Source of the DNA: Pseudophaeobacter profundi | GTDB lineage: Bacteria > Pseudomonadota > Alphaproteobacteria > Rhodobacterales > Rhodobacteraceae | DNA: 64,000 nt | Assembly: GCF_029697505.1 (NCBI RefSeq) | Contig: NZ_JARJEF010000013.1 | Coordinates: 1 to 64,000 of the forward strand | Direction of reading: 5' to 3' | In this document: piece after piece, positions 16,232 through 25,284 of the stretch | Layout: each line of letters starts with the position of its first letter | Numbering within the stretch: the stretch's first letter is position 1 | Notes under the pieces: generated by a model | Told to the model about the DNA's origin: nothing | Seen by the model: the letters and a program-made list of their open reading frames with translations, nothing else | The model's database searches: none | Program-made: the position numbers and the translations under genes

Positions 16232-18532
16232 ATGTCCCAAAACTGCTGTTCCCCCCGCTCTGCCGATATCACGCCTGCCGCACAGGATCCCGATCAGACC
16301 TCCGCTGTGGCCGGGGGCTGCTGTGGCAGTGCCGGGGCGGTGCCCGTGATGGATGCGGGCCAGATGAAAGCGGGGCGCAGCTTTCGGGTGAATGGTTTGG
16401 ATTGCGCCGAAGAAGTGGCGATTTTGAACCGGGCACTGGGGGGCGCGGTGGGCGGGGCAGCGCAGCTCGGCTTTGATGTTCTGAACGGACGGATGACGTT
16501 GCTGGCCACGGCCACGCCGATTGCCGATGCCGAGGTGCTGCGCCTGGTGGCACAGACGGGCATGCGGGCCACCCCATGGGACGACGCCAGTGCCACGGCC
16601 GATCAGGCGGCGCATCTGACCCGGCAAAAACGGTTCACCGGCGCAAGTGCCGGGTTTTGGGCGGCTGGCCTGGCCTGGCATATTGGCCACTCTGGCGCAG
16701 GTGGCTTGGGGCAGCTCTTTGCCAGCCATGGCGCGCAGCCGGTGCCACTGCCGGAATTGGCGCTTTTTCTTGTGGCGATCCTGCTGGGGGTCTGGCTGGT
16801 GCTGCCCAAGGCCTGGTATGCGCTGCGCAATCTTGCCCCCGATATGAACCTGCTGATGGTGGTGGCGGTGGCTGGTGCGCTGACCCTTGGGGAATATTTC
16901 GAAGCCGCCACAGTTGCCTTTTTCTTTGCCCTGTCGCTGACGCTGGAATCCTGGAGCGTTGGGCGGGCACGCACGGCAGTGGCGGCCCTGCTCAACCTGG
17001 CGCCCCCTACGGCGCTGGTGCTTGCCGCTGATGGACGGGAGACAGAGATGCCCGCCGCCGAGGTTCAGATCGGGCAGCATTTTGTGGTGCGGGGCGGTGA
17101 CCGGATCCCGCTGGACGGGCAGGTGATTGCCGGCGCCGGAGAGGTTGATCAAGCGCCCATCACCGGCGAGAGCGCCCCCGTGCCCAAAGAGGCCGGGGAC
17201 GAGGTCTATGCCGGCACCATCAATGGTGAGGGCAGCCTGACGGTGGCGGCCAGCAAGGCTGCAAGCGACACGGTGCTGGCCAAGATCACCCGCATGGTGG
17301 GCGAAGCCCACGCGCGGCGTGCCCCAGTGGAACAATGGGTCACCAGATTTGCCCGCATCTATACCCCTGTGGTCATGGGGCTGGCCGTGGCGCTGGCGGT
17401 GTTGCCGCCAGTGCTGATGGGGGGCGACTGGGGCTTTTGGGTCTATAATGCGCTGGTGCTGCTGGTTATCGCCTGCCCCTGCGCATTGGTGATTTCTACA
17501 CCAGTGTCGATTGTTGCCGCCCTTGCTGCCTCGGCGCGGGCTGGGGTGCTGATCAAGGGCGGTGCCTATATAGAGGCCCCAGGCCGACTGGACGCCGTCG
17601 CCCTGGACAAGACCGGCACCCTGACCGAGGGCCGCCCGGAAGTGAGCGGCCTGTACCCGCTTGGGGGGGGCGATGCGGCGGATCTGTTGCAGGCTGCCGC
17701 CGCACTGGAGGCACGGGCCTCGCACCCTCTGGCGCAGGCCATTCTGGCCGAGGCGCAGCAGCAGGGTGTTGCCGTCGTGGCGGCCAACGACACCCGGACC
17801 GTGCCGGGACGCGGCGTCGAGGGGCAGTTTCAGGGCCGCGCGCTCTGGCTGGGCTCGCCCCGGTTCGCCGTTGAAAAAGGGTTCGAAGCGGCGCTGCCAA
17901 TGGCGCAGATGGCCGAGATCGAGGCGGCAGGCGCCACCCTGGTTGTGGTGGGTACCGATAGCGGGCTGTTAGGGCTGATCGCCCTGCGGGACCGGCTGCG
18001 CCCTGAGGCCCGCGAGACGGTGGCGGCGCTGCACCGGCTTGGCGTCAAGAAGGTGGTGATGCTGACCGGTGACAATGCGGTCACGGCCCGGGCCGTCGCG
18101 GTTGAAACCGGCATCGACGAAATCCACGCAGAGCTGCTGCCGGGCGACAAGCTGGCGGTGATCGAGCGCCTGACCAAAGAGCATAAGATGGTGGCCATGG
18201 TCGGGGACGGGGTCAATGATGCCCCGGCGATGGCGCGGGCGCATTTTGCTGTGGCGATGGGGGCCGTGGGATCTGATGCCGCCATCGAGACCGCCGATAT
18301 CGCCTTGATGAGCGATGACATCAGCCGCCTGCCCTGGCTGCTGCGGCACTCGCGTCGTACCATGGCGGTGATCCGGCAGAACGTCACGGTCTCGTTGGTG
18401 ACCAAATTGGCATTTGCCCTGGCGACCGTCTTTGGCCTGGCCTCCATGTGGGGGGCGATTGCCGCGGATGTTGGGGTGTCGCTGCTAGTTGTGGCCAATG
18501 CGCTGCGACTGCTGCGCGTAAAGGAGATTTGA
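16232..18532 (+). CDS. Heavy-metal translocating P1B-type ATPase (Zn/Cd/Pb class)
   Basis: 766 residues. An N-terminal Cys-rich tail (NCCSPRS, GGCCGS) precedes a metal-binding ferredoxin-like domain with GLDCAEE, the DCxxE form typical of Zn/Cd/Pb exporters. Then come paired membrane helices, the TGES actuator motif (PITGESAPV), CPC in IACPCALVIS, the phosphorylation site DKTGTLTEG, the SHPLAQA HP motif and GDGVNDAPA. It exports divalent soft metals to the periplasm. It is followed 1 nt later by its MerR regulator. It is ZntA/CadA-like, and which metal dominates cannot be read from sequence. Confidence 0.93.
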   Translation: MSQNCCSPRSADITPAAQDPDQTSAVAGGCCGSAGAVPVMDAGQMKAGRSFRVNGLDCAEEVAILNRALGGAVGGAAQLGFDVLNGRMTLLATATPIADAEVLRLVAQTGMRATPWDDASATADQAAHLTRQKRFTGASAGFWAAGLAWHIGHSGAGGLGQLFASHGAQPVPLPELALFLVAILLGVWLVLPKAWYALRNLAPDMNLLMVVAVAGALTLGEYFEAATVAFFFALSLTLESWSVGRARTAVAALLNLAPPTALVLAADGRETEMPAAEVQIGQHFVVRGGDRIPLDGQVIAGAGEVDQAPITGESAPVPKEAGDEVYAGTINGEGSLTVAASKAASDTVLAKITRMVGEAHARRAPVEQWVTRFARIYTPVVMGLAVALAVLPPVLMGGDWGFWVYNALVLLVIACPCALVISTPVSIVAALAASARAGVLIKGGAYIEAPGRLDAVALDKTGTLTEGRPEVSGLYPLGGGDAADLLQAAAALEARASHPLAQAILAEAQQQGVAVVAANDTRTVPGRGVEGQFQGRALWLGSPRFAVEKGFEAALPMAQMAEIEAAGATLVVVGTDSGLLGLIALRDRLRPEARETVAALHRLGVKKVVMLTGDNAVTARAVAVETGIDEIHAELLPGDKLAVIERLTKEHKMVAMVGDGVNDAPAMARAHFAVAMGAVGSDAAIETADIALMSDDISRLPWLLRHSRRTMAVIRQNVTVSLVTKLAFALATVFGLASMWGAIAADVGVSLLVVANALRLLRVKEI

Positions 18533-18533
18533 T

Positions 18534-18977
18534 ATGCTGACCATTGGCGCACTGGCCAAACGCACCGGCACCAAGGTGCAGACGATCCGCTACTACGAGA
18601 CCATCGGCCTGATGCCTGAACCCGCCCGCAGCGAGGGCGGCCAGCGGCGCTATGACCTAGCGGAACTGGATCGCCTGGCCTTTGTTCGGCATGGGCGGCA
18701 ATTGGGGTTCTCGCTGGATGCCATTCGCGATTTGTTGGATCTGGCCGATAATCCGGCCCAGTCCTGCGCTGATGCGGATTCGATTGCGCAGCGGCAGCTG
18801 AAACAGGTGGAGGATCGCATTGCCCGGTTGCAGGCGCTTCAGTTTGAACTGAAGCGGATGATCAGCGACTGCGGCCAGGATTCTGTTGCGCAATGCCGGG
18901 TGCTGGAGGTGCTGCGCAACCATTCTGAATGCCTGACCGATCACGAGGTAGGCAGCGACCGATCAATCGGCAGCTAG
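18534..18977 (+). CDS. MerR-family metal-responsive regulator (ZntR/CadR/PbrR-like)
   Basis: 147 residues. The N-terminal winged HTH reads IGALAKRTGTKVQTIRYYETIGLMPEPARSEGGQRRY. A dimerisation coiled coil follows and then a C-terminal metal loop. Cys78, Cys113 and Cys121 fall where ZntR, CadR and PbrR place their metal ligands, with a further Cys133. The gene is immediately downstream of the ATPase (1-nt gap, AAGGAG as ribosome site), so it is expressed from the MerR-type promoter at 16169 and probably amplifies its own response. More commonly such regulators are divergent to their targets. Confidence 0.9.
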   Translation: MLTIGALAKRTGTKVQTIRYYETIGLMPEPARSEGGQRRYDLAELDRLAFVRHGRQLGFSLDAIRDLLDLADNPAQSCADADSIAQRQLKQVEDRIARLQALQFELKRMISDCGQDSVAQCRVLEVLRNHSECLTDHEVGSDRSIGS

Positions 18978-19074
18978 AGCATGACACAAGCAGGCCGCGC
19001 GATCGGGGGGCGTTCTTCGTGAAAGGCGAAATTCAAGCCTGTTGCCCTGTGGGGGCTGGGTCTTGTCGCCGTCT

Positions 19075-19986
19075 TCAGACGCTGCGCCCACCGTGATGGG
19101 CTTCGCCACGTTCGCGGGCCAGGTGCATCTGTTTCTGCCGCTCACGAAAGCGCGCCTTGTCGGCCTCTGAGGTTTCGTCAATGCACTGATGGCAAGACAC
19201 ACCGAGTTCAAAACTGGGGTGAGCCTTGTCTTCGGGCACGATCGGGCGGCGACAGCCGTGGCACAATTCATGCGGGCCTTCGACCAGTCCGTGGCCAACC
19301 GATACGCGGTTGTCAAAGACAAAGCATTCGCCCTGCCAGCTGCTCTCTTCGGGCGGGGTTTCTTCCAGGTAGCGCAGAATGCCCCCCTTCAGGTGATAGA
19401 CGTCCTCTACCCCTTGGCTCAGCAGATAGTTGGTCGATTTTTCACAGCGAATGCCGCCAGTGCAGAACATCGCCACCCGCTTGTTGTGAAAGCGATCCTT
19501 ATTGGCCTGCCACCAGGCGGGGAATTCACGGAAACTGGCCGTTTCAGGGTCAATGGCACCTTCAAAGGTGCCGATCTTGACCTCATAGTCGTTGCGGGTA
19601 TCGATGACCGCGACATCCTCGGCCCGGATCAGATCGTTCCAGTCTTCTGGTTCGACATAGTGGCCAACCCTGGCCTTGGGATCGACATCGGGCTGCCCCA
19701 TGGTGACGATCTCTTTTTTAAGACGCACCTTGATCTTGCCAAAGGGGGCGTGATCGCTTGTCGCCTCTTTCCACTCCAGATCAGCGCAGCCGGGCAGCGC
19801 CTTGATATGGGTCAGCACCGCCTCGATTCCGCTGGCAGGGCCTGCGATGGTGCCATTGATACCTTCCTGCGCAAGCAGCAAAGAACCGGTGACCTGTTGT
19901 TGCAGGCAAAGATCCAGCAGCGCCGGTTTCAGGGCGGCGGGGTCGGTGAAGCGGGTGAAGTGATAGAGAGCTGCGATTCTGTACAT
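19075..19986 (-). CDS. trhO: tRNA uridine(34) hydroxylase, rhodanese-domain protein TrhO (UPF0176)
   Basis: 303 residues from ATG at 19986 (MYRIAALYHF). TrhO performs oxygen-dependent 5-hydroxylation of uridine 34 in wobble-U tRNAs. The N-terminal acylphosphatase-like part contains GSLLLAQEGINGTIAG. The rhodanese domain has VIDTRNDYEVKIGTFEGA and the catalytic loop MFCTGGIRCEKSTNYL. A C-terminal Cys cluster CHGCRRP / CHQC looks like a zinc knuckle, common in this family. It is divergent from pncA across a short region with an ATATTGC palindrome. Confidence 0.93.
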   Translation of the reverse strand: MYRIAALYHFTRFTDPAALKPALLDLCLQQQVTGSLLLAQEGINGTIAGPASGIEAVLTHIKALPGCADLEWKEATSDHAPFGKIKVRLKKEIVTMGQPDVDPKARVGHYVEPEDWNDLIRAEDVAVIDTRNDYEVKIGTFEGAIDPETASFREFPAWWQANKDRFHNKRVAMFCTGGIRCEKSTNYLLSQGVEDVYHLKGGILRYLEETPPEESSWQGECFVFDNRVSVGHGLVEGPHELCHGCRRPIVPEDKAHPSFELGVSCHQCIDETSEADKARFRERQKQMHLARERGEAHHGGRSV

Positions 19987-20042
19987 ACCGCGCCTTAGAA
20001 CCACGCGGCAGATTTTTCAAGGAAAACCAATTGTGCACGGAA

Positions 20043-20057
20043 ATATTGCGGCAATAT
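20043..20057. promoter_or_regulatory. Inverted repeat in the trhO-pncA intergenic region
   Basis: ATATTGC-G-GCAATAT is a perfect 7-bp inverted repeat around one base, 57 nt upstream of trhO and 109 nt upstream of pncA. It could be an operator for either gene. No regulator can be assigned. Confidence 0.4.
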
Positions 20058-20165
20058 GCCCGTTCTGCCGGAGGGAGTGGCGTATTTCCAGTGTGGCGTG
20101 ACGACACGGTTCCCATAAAGATTGCAGCCGGGTAAAAGCTGGTATTACCGTGAGGAGTGGAACAG

Positions 20166-20771
20166 ATGTCACAGGCACTGATCGTTATTGATGTACAGAA
20201 TGATTTTTGCCCCGGTGGCGCCCTGGCCGTGCCCGATGGCGACGCCGTCGTGGCGCCAATCAATGTCATGATGGCAGATTTTGAAACCGTGATCCTGACC
20301 CAGGATTGGCATCCGGCGGGGCATTCTTCCTTTGCCAGTTCACATGCGGGAAAGGCACCGTTCGATCTGGTTGAAATGGCCTATGGCACCCAGGTCTTGT
20401 GGCCGGATCACTGTGTGCAGGGCCGCAAGGGGGCCAGTTTCCATGCGGATCTGGACACCAGCGGCGATCTGATTCTGCGCAAGGGCTTTCGCCGCAACAT
20501 CGACAGCTATTCGGGCTTTTTTGAAAACGACCAACAGACCCCAACCGGGCTTGAGGGCTATTTGCGGACGCGGGGCATCACAGAGCTGACGCTGGTTGGT
20601 CTGGCGACCGATTTCTGCGTTGCCTACACGGCACTGGATGCAGCAAAACTGGGGTTTGATGTCAGTGTCGAGCTTTCAGCCTGTCGGGCCATTGATCTGG
20701 ACGGATCCCTGAAACGTGCCCTTGCAGATATGCATGCCGCTGGGGTGCAGTTGCCGACTGGTCCAGCCTAA
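20166..20771 (+). CDS. pncA: Nicotinamidase
   Basis: 201 residues from ATG at 20166 with GAGGAG 8 nt upstream; a GTG nine bases earlier sits inside the ribosome site. It converts nicotinamide to nicotinate for the Preiss-Handler NAD salvage route. The Asp-Lys-Cys triad is visible in VIDVQNDFCPGGAL, LRKGFRRNIDSYSGF and LATDFCVAYTALDA. The metal ligands are in TQDWHPAGHSSFAS. Its partner pncB, which uses the product, is 2.4 kb downstream on the same strand, after a histidine kinase gene. Confidence 0.95.
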   Translation: MSQALIVIDVQNDFCPGGALAVPDGDAVVAPINVMMADFETVILTQDWHPAGHSSFASSHAGKAPFDLVEMAYGTQVLWPDHCVQGRKGASFHADLDTSGDLILRKGFRRNIDSYSGFFENDQQTPTGLEGYLRTRGITELTLVGLATDFCVAYTALDAAKLGFDVSVELSACRAIDLDGSLKRALADMHAAGVQLPTGPA

Positions 20772-20861
20772 TACCCCAACGCGCGGGCGCAGGCGGGCTT
20801 TAGGGAATTTGAAACATTGCAAGCCTATGAATTTGGCATTGCGCGGAGGCAACAGGCAGGC

Positions 20862-23138
20862 ATGACTAGGGACCAGGAAAGTGGGGCTGTGACAAGACCG
20901 CTGGACCTACATCACGAGAGATATAGCCCTGATGGGCTATTCCTGCGGTATGCCCGCGGTCAAATCAGGATATTGTGGTCGCGTGTCGCCTTTTATGTCG
21001 TGGGTAGCCTGATTCTCTGGGGTATTGTTTCACTGCAGGCAGCCGTGATCGCCCTGACAGTTGCCCTTTTGGCCGAAGCGATCGAAGCAACTTGCTTGCG
21101 TCTGGGATATAAACGGGTCAGCGCCGGTGCGTCCGGGCTGGTCTGGCGGCGGATTACCACCGGGACAGCCTTGCTGCATGGGGGCGCTGTGGCCCTTTGC
21201 GCCACAACACCCGCTTGGGGCAATGCCTTGATGGGGGGCGAGGTCAACCCGGATGAGATTGCCTCTGTCTTTACCATCTGCCTGTTGGTGGGAACCGCCA
21301 TTAATGTTGGATTGGTGTTTCCCTATCACCGCCCGGCAGCGATCGCGCGGCTCACTATCTTTTCGCTGACGCCAGTGGTTCTACTTTTTGTTGATATGGT
21401 TGATGTGGGCCACCAGCAGGTACAGTTGCAGGTGGCCGGCCTGGCGATTCTCTATGCTGGGCTGGGTTGGTTTTTAATTTTTGTGACCCGCAGTTTTGCC
21501 CGAACGCGGAGCATTCTGCTGACCCAGGCGCTGCAACAGCAGGAACTGGAAGGGGCATATGAACGCCTGGTAGAACAGCAGGCCGAAGCCAAGAAACTGG
21601 CCCTGGTGGCCCGTCACGCCAATGACAGCGTTATCCTTGTGGATCGAAATGGCGTGGCGCAATGGGTGAATGAGGCCTTTACCCGCATTACCGGCCATAG
21701 CTTTGGTGAAACCGTCGGGCGCAATCTTGGAACGTTGTTGAACCACCCTGATACCGATCCGGCCGCCATTCAGTTGATCGAAGACTGCCGGACTGCGGCC
21801 CGCCCAATCCGGGTGCAGGTGTTGAACCTGCACAAGGAGGGCCACGGGATCTGGATCGAAACCAATCAAGTGCCTATCCAGAACCACCAAGGCGAAGTGA
21901 CCTCTTATATCGCCATTGAACGGGACATCACGGCGACCAAACAAAACGCGCAAAAGCTGGACGATGCCCGCCGCGCCGCAGAAGAAGGCGCGCGCGCCAA
22001 ATCGGACTTTCTGGCCACGATGAGTCACGAAATCCGCACCCCGATGAATGGGGTGATCGGCATGGCGCAACTGCTGGAAGAATCCGACCTGGACGAGGAC
22101 CAGAAGCTTTACTCCGATACTATTCTCAGCTCTGCCCGGACGCTGCTGGCCTTGATCAATGATATTCTGGATCTGTCAAAGCTGGAGGCAGGGCAAATCA
22201 CCCTGAGCCCAACAAATTTTGACCTGCAGGCCTGTTTTGACGAGACCGTGCGCCTGCTGCGCAGTCAGGCAGAGATCAAGGGGCTGGAGTTGATCGTCGA
22301 GCAGGATGCTGATCTGCCCAGATCCCTTCATGGGGATGATCACCGGCTGCGACAAATTTTGATCAACCTGGTGGGCAACGCCATCAAGTTCACCGAAAAA
22401 GGCCGGGTCAAGGTCTCTGTCGAGGTGGAACCCACCAAGGATGCGGGCGTGTTGCTGCACTGTGCGGTGTCCGACACCGGGATTGGCATTCCGAAGGATA
22501 TGCTCACCAGGATTTTTGAGCGCTTCTCGCAGGCAGATGCGGCCATCAGCCGCCGCTTTGGCGGCTCGGGGTTGGGGTTGGCGATTTCGCGGCGTCTGGC
22601 CGAGGCCATGGGCGGGCGGATTGCCGTCAGTTCGGAAATTGGGGCGGGGTCCTGTTTTACGCTGGTTCTGCCATTTGACGCTGCCACCGACAGCGTTGAA
22701 GCTGCCCTTTCGCTGGCACCAGAAGCGGGGAGCCGCGAGGATGAGCTGGCCGGGCTGCGGCTCTTGGTCGCCGAGGACAACCGGGTCAATCGCCTGTTGA
22801 TCCAGAAATTCCTGAAAGACGCCGATTTGGAGCTGGAATTTGCCCATGACGGTGCCGAGGCGGTGGACAAGGCAGAGCATTTCAAGCCGGACATTATCCT
22901 GATGGATGTGAGCATGCCCGTGATGGACGGGCTGGAGGCGACGCAGATCATCCGGTCCTGGCCGCAGCCGCAGCCGGTAATCATCGCATTGACGGCAAAT
23001 GCCTTTGACACCGACCGCAAGGCCTGCCTGGCAGTGGGCATGGACGAATTTGTGACCAAGCCGGTGAACCGAAGACAGCTACAGGATGTCCTGGCAACCT
23101 ATTGGAGCGATAAGGCGCGGCGGCCACGCGCGGGCTGA
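20862..23138 (+). CDS. Membrane hybrid sensor histidine kinase (TM-PAS-HisKA-HATPase-REC)
   Basis: 758 residues from ATG at 20862; GGAGG lies 12 nt upstream, and a TTG at 20817 would add 15 residues. The N-terminal 200 residues hold about six hydrophobic segments. A PAS domain follows (ARHANDSVILVDRNGVAQWVNEAFTRITG), with a short coiled linker, then the H-box FLATMSHEIRTPMNG, the ATPase blocks NLVGNAIKFTEKG and FGGSGLGLAISRRL, and a receiver with acidic pocket VAEDN, phospho-Asp in ILMDVSMP and Lys in TKPVN. No Hpt domain or separate regulator is adjacent. It lies between pncA and pncB. Confidence 0.9.
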   Translation: MTRDQESGAVTRPLDLHHERYSPDGLFLRYARGQIRILWSRVAFYVVGSLILWGIVSLQAAVIALTVALLAEAIEATCLRLGYKRVSAGASGLVWRRITTGTALLHGGAVALCATTPAWGNALMGGEVNPDEIASVFTICLLVGTAINVGLVFPYHRPAAIARLTIFSLTPVVLLFVDMVDVGHQQVQLQVAGLAILYAGLGWFLIFVTRSFARTRSILLTQALQQQELEGAYERLVEQQAEAKKLALVARHANDSVILVDRNGVAQWVNEAFTRITGHSFGETVGRNLGTLLNHPDTDPAAIQLIEDCRTAARPIRVQVLNLHKEGHGIWIETNQVPIQNHQGEVTSYIAIERDITATKQNAQKLDDARRAAEEGARAKSDFLATMSHEIRTPMNGVIGMAQLLEESDLDEDQKLYSDTILSSARTLLALINDILDLSKLEAGQITLSPTNFDLQACFDETVRLLRSQAEIKGLELIVEQDADLPRSLHGDDHRLRQILINLVGNAIKFTEKGRVKVSVEVEPTKDAGVLLHCAVSDTGIGIPKDMLTRIFERFSQADAAISRRFGGSGLGLAISRRLAEAMGGRIAVSSEIGAGSCFTLVLPFDAATDSVEAALSLAPEAGSREDELAGLRLLVAEDNRVNRLLIQKFLKDADLELEFAHDGAEAVDKAEHFKPDIILMDVSMPVMDGLEATQIIRSWPQPQPVIIALTANAFDTDRKACLAVGMDEFVTKPVNRRQLQDVLATYWSDKARRPRAG

Positions 23139-23212
23139 TCGCGCCCTGATTGCCTTGCTCTGACCGGTGGCCTAGCCTATCAATCCTTGACCCAACTTGC
23201 ATGAGGCCGCCG

Positions 23213-24502
23213 GTGGATATCGCAACCCGCGTCTACAATCACAAATGGAAGATCGATCCGATCATCCGGTCGCTGATTGATACGGACTTTTATAAACTTC
23301 TGATGTGCCAATCAGTGTTTCGCAACAAGCCGGACACCGAGGTCACGTTCTCTCTGATCAACCGGACGACATCGGTGCCGCTGGCCCGACTGATCGACGA
23401 GGGAGAGCTGCGTGAACAGCTGGACCACATCCGCTCTTTGTCGCTGTCCCGTGGCGAAAGCACCTGGCTGCGCGGCAATACCTTTTACGGCAAGCGCCAG
23501 ATGTTCCGTTCGGATTTCATGGAATGGTTCGAAGGCCTGCGCCTGCCGGCCTATCATCTGGAACGCATTGGCGATCAGTATGAGCTGACCTTTGAAGGCA
23601 AATGGCACGAGGTCATGCTCTGGGAGATTTCAGCCCTGGCGGTGCTGATGGAACTGCGCTCGCGCGCAGTGCTGAACGACATGGGTCGGTTTGAATTGCA
23701 GGTGCTTTATGCCCGCGCCATGACCCGCGTCTGGGAAAAGATCGAACGCCTGCGTGATATCGATGGGCTGAGCATTGCAGATTTTGGCACCCGCCGGCGG
23801 CATGGGTTTCTTTGGCAGGATTGGTGCGTACAGGCGATGCGCGAAGGGCTGGGTAGTAAATTCACCGGCACCTCGAACTGCCTGATTGCGATGCGGCGCG
23901 AGGTCGAGGCCATCGGCACCAACGCGCATGAGCTGCCTATGGTCTATTCCGCCCTGGCGGCGGATGATGCCGCCTTGGCACGCGCTCCCTACGACGTGCT
24001 GTCTGACTGGCATGAGGAACATGACGGCAACCTGCGCATCATCCTGCCCGATACCTATGGCACCCAGGGTTTTCTGGACCATGCGCCCGACTGGCTGGCA
24101 GGCTGGACAGGCATTCGCATCGACAGCGGTGATCCGGCAGCCGGGGCAGAGGTGGCGATCAAGTGGTGGCAGGACCGCGGCGAGGACCCGCAGGGCAAGC
24201 GCGTGATTTTCTCGGATGGTCTGGACGTGGACAAGATTGCCGAACTACAGGGGCAATTTGCGGGCCGCACCAAGGTTTCCTTTGGCTGGGGCACCCTGCT
24301 GACCAATGATTTCCGCGGTCTGGTGCCAGGGGATGCGCTTGCGCCTTTCTCATTGGTTTGCAAGGCGATCTCTGCCAATGGCAAACCCACTGTGAAATTG
24401 TCGGACAATCCGGAAAAGGCCATGGGCCCTGCGGCTGAAATCGCTCGCTACAAACGTGTTTTCGAGGTGGGCGCGCAAGAACGCCAAGACGTGATCGTCT
24501 GA
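23213..24502 (+). CDS. pncB: Nicotinate phosphoribosyltransferase
   Basis: 429 residues with GTG start at 23213, preceded by ATGAGG; the ATG at 23201 would add four residues but has no ribosome site. It makes nicotinate mononucleotide from nicotinate and PRPP, with ATP hydrolysis, in NAD salvage. Family blocks are IIRSLIDTDFYKLLMCQSVF, FGTRRRHGF, FTGTSNCLIAMRREVEAIGTNAHELPM (region of the phosphorylated His) and RIDSGDPAAGAEVAIKWW. It pairs with pncA upstream. The region after it is accessory DNA with an IS remnant. Confidence 0.95.
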   Translation: MDIATRVYNHKWKIDPIIRSLIDTDFYKLLMCQSVFRNKPDTEVTFSLINRTTSVPLARLIDEGELREQLDHIRSLSLSRGESTWLRGNTFYGKRQMFRSDFMEWFEGLRLPAYHLERIGDQYELTFEGKWHEVMLWEISALAVLMELRSRAVLNDMGRFELQVLYARAMTRVWEKIERLRDIDGLSIADFGTRRRHGFLWQDWCVQAMREGLGSKFTGTSNCLIAMRREVEAIGTNAHELPMVYSALAADDAALARAPYDVLSDWHEEHDGNLRIILPDTYGTQGFLDHAPDWLAGWTGIRIDSGDPAAGAEVAIKWWQDRGEDPQGKRVIFSDGLDVDKIAELQGQFAGRTKVSFGWGTLLTNDFRGLVPGDALAPFSLVCKAISANGKPTVKLSDNPEKAMGPAAEIARYKRVFEVGAQERQDVIV

Positions 24503-25110
24503 TTTGGCGAGGCAGCGATACGGCATTAGACAGACCGCCCCCGGTGCGAGCTATTTGGGGGGGCAGGTCAATGTCCGCAAAGCGGGCGACGCGAACCCTT
24601 GCCCGAATATGACCAATGACTGCTGTCAGCCCGCTCGGTGGAAAAACAGCGTGTTGCTGGCGCAGAAAAATAGGCTTTGAGGGTGGCGCGAACGCCGTTT
24701 CTTTAGGCTTTTCTCGTTTGCTGCGGTGCAGGATAAATCTCGGCCAGTTTGCGGGGGTTTTAGGCGGTCGCGGCGAGGAGAAATTCGTCGGTTGCCCCGC
24801 ATGGTCCGCGCAATAGGAGTCTGTTCAAACCAGGGGGCGGGGCGGAGCAGCTACGGCGGAACTGTTTCAACTCGTGGCTTTTTGCCGCTGTTGTTCCCTG
24901 AGTGATGATGAAGAAGAGAATCTTCAGACATTCGGGTAACGGAGCGCCAGAGATCGCAGAGCCAGCAGCGGGGAAGCGGGCGTATGTGATTTGGGCTGCT
25001 GCATATTTTTCTAAGCTAAAACATGTGAATACAGGGTATTCAGGCGCTTTTTAGGCGGCCATTCGGCAAGCCGGATGGGCCTGAACACGGTCCAGAAAAT
25101 TTAGGTATGG
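24503..25110. other. Non-coding accessory region downstream of pncB
   Basis: About 600 nt between pncB and the hydroxyproline-cluster promoter. It includes a decayed transposase C-terminus (24703-24834) annotated separately. The flanks 24503-24702 and 24835-25110 contain no credible gene, and a short open frame at 24616-24816 is antisense to the transposase remnant. Part of the flank after 24703 on the minus strand may be the non-coding tail of the same IS, but I cannot fix its boundary or find terminal inverted repeats. Confidence 0.5.
24703..24834 (-). pseudogene. Transposase C-terminal remnant with in-frame stop
   Basis: Minus-strand translation gives NRLLLRGPCGATDEFLLAATA, then a stop (24760-24762), then NPRKLAEIYPAPQQTRKA and a terminal stop at 24703. 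The pattern L-RLRLRGPxGAxDEFxLAAxAQN-RKLA is the conserved C-terminus of IS1182/IS5-like DDE transposases. The in-frame stop falls exactly where a Gln codon (CAA to TAA) is normal. Nothing of the catalytic DDE region remains next to it. It marks the left side of the accessory segment. Confidence 0.75.
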
Positions 25111-25129
25111 ATTTTGGATACAACATCCA
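25111..25129. promoter_or_regulatory. GntR operator upstream of the deaminase/TRAP operon
   Basis: ATTTTGGATACAACATCCA contains the perfect dyad TGGAT-ACAAC-ATCCA (25115-25129). The 12-mer ATTTTGGATACA recurs exactly at 31972-31983 and, on the other strand, at 31216-31227, next to the GntR gene. This supports a single regulon under the GntR regulator at 31251. The deaminase start is 155 nt downstream. Confidence 0.8.
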
Positions 25130-25284
25130 TTATGCAAAAGGGGAACCACAAAACCGGGGCTGCACGGCGCGTGAGAATGCGTTGGGAACAGCTTCACCAG
25201 GATGAATTCCTGCGAAGGCAGATGTTGCGATGCAGCCAGCTACAGCTCGAAAGCGAGCCCATTTTGATGCGAAGGAAAACTATT

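Noticed and set aside
24616-24816. 66-codon plus-strand open frame
   Set aside because: It is antisense to the transposase remnant, whose own minus-strand translation matches a known C-terminus.
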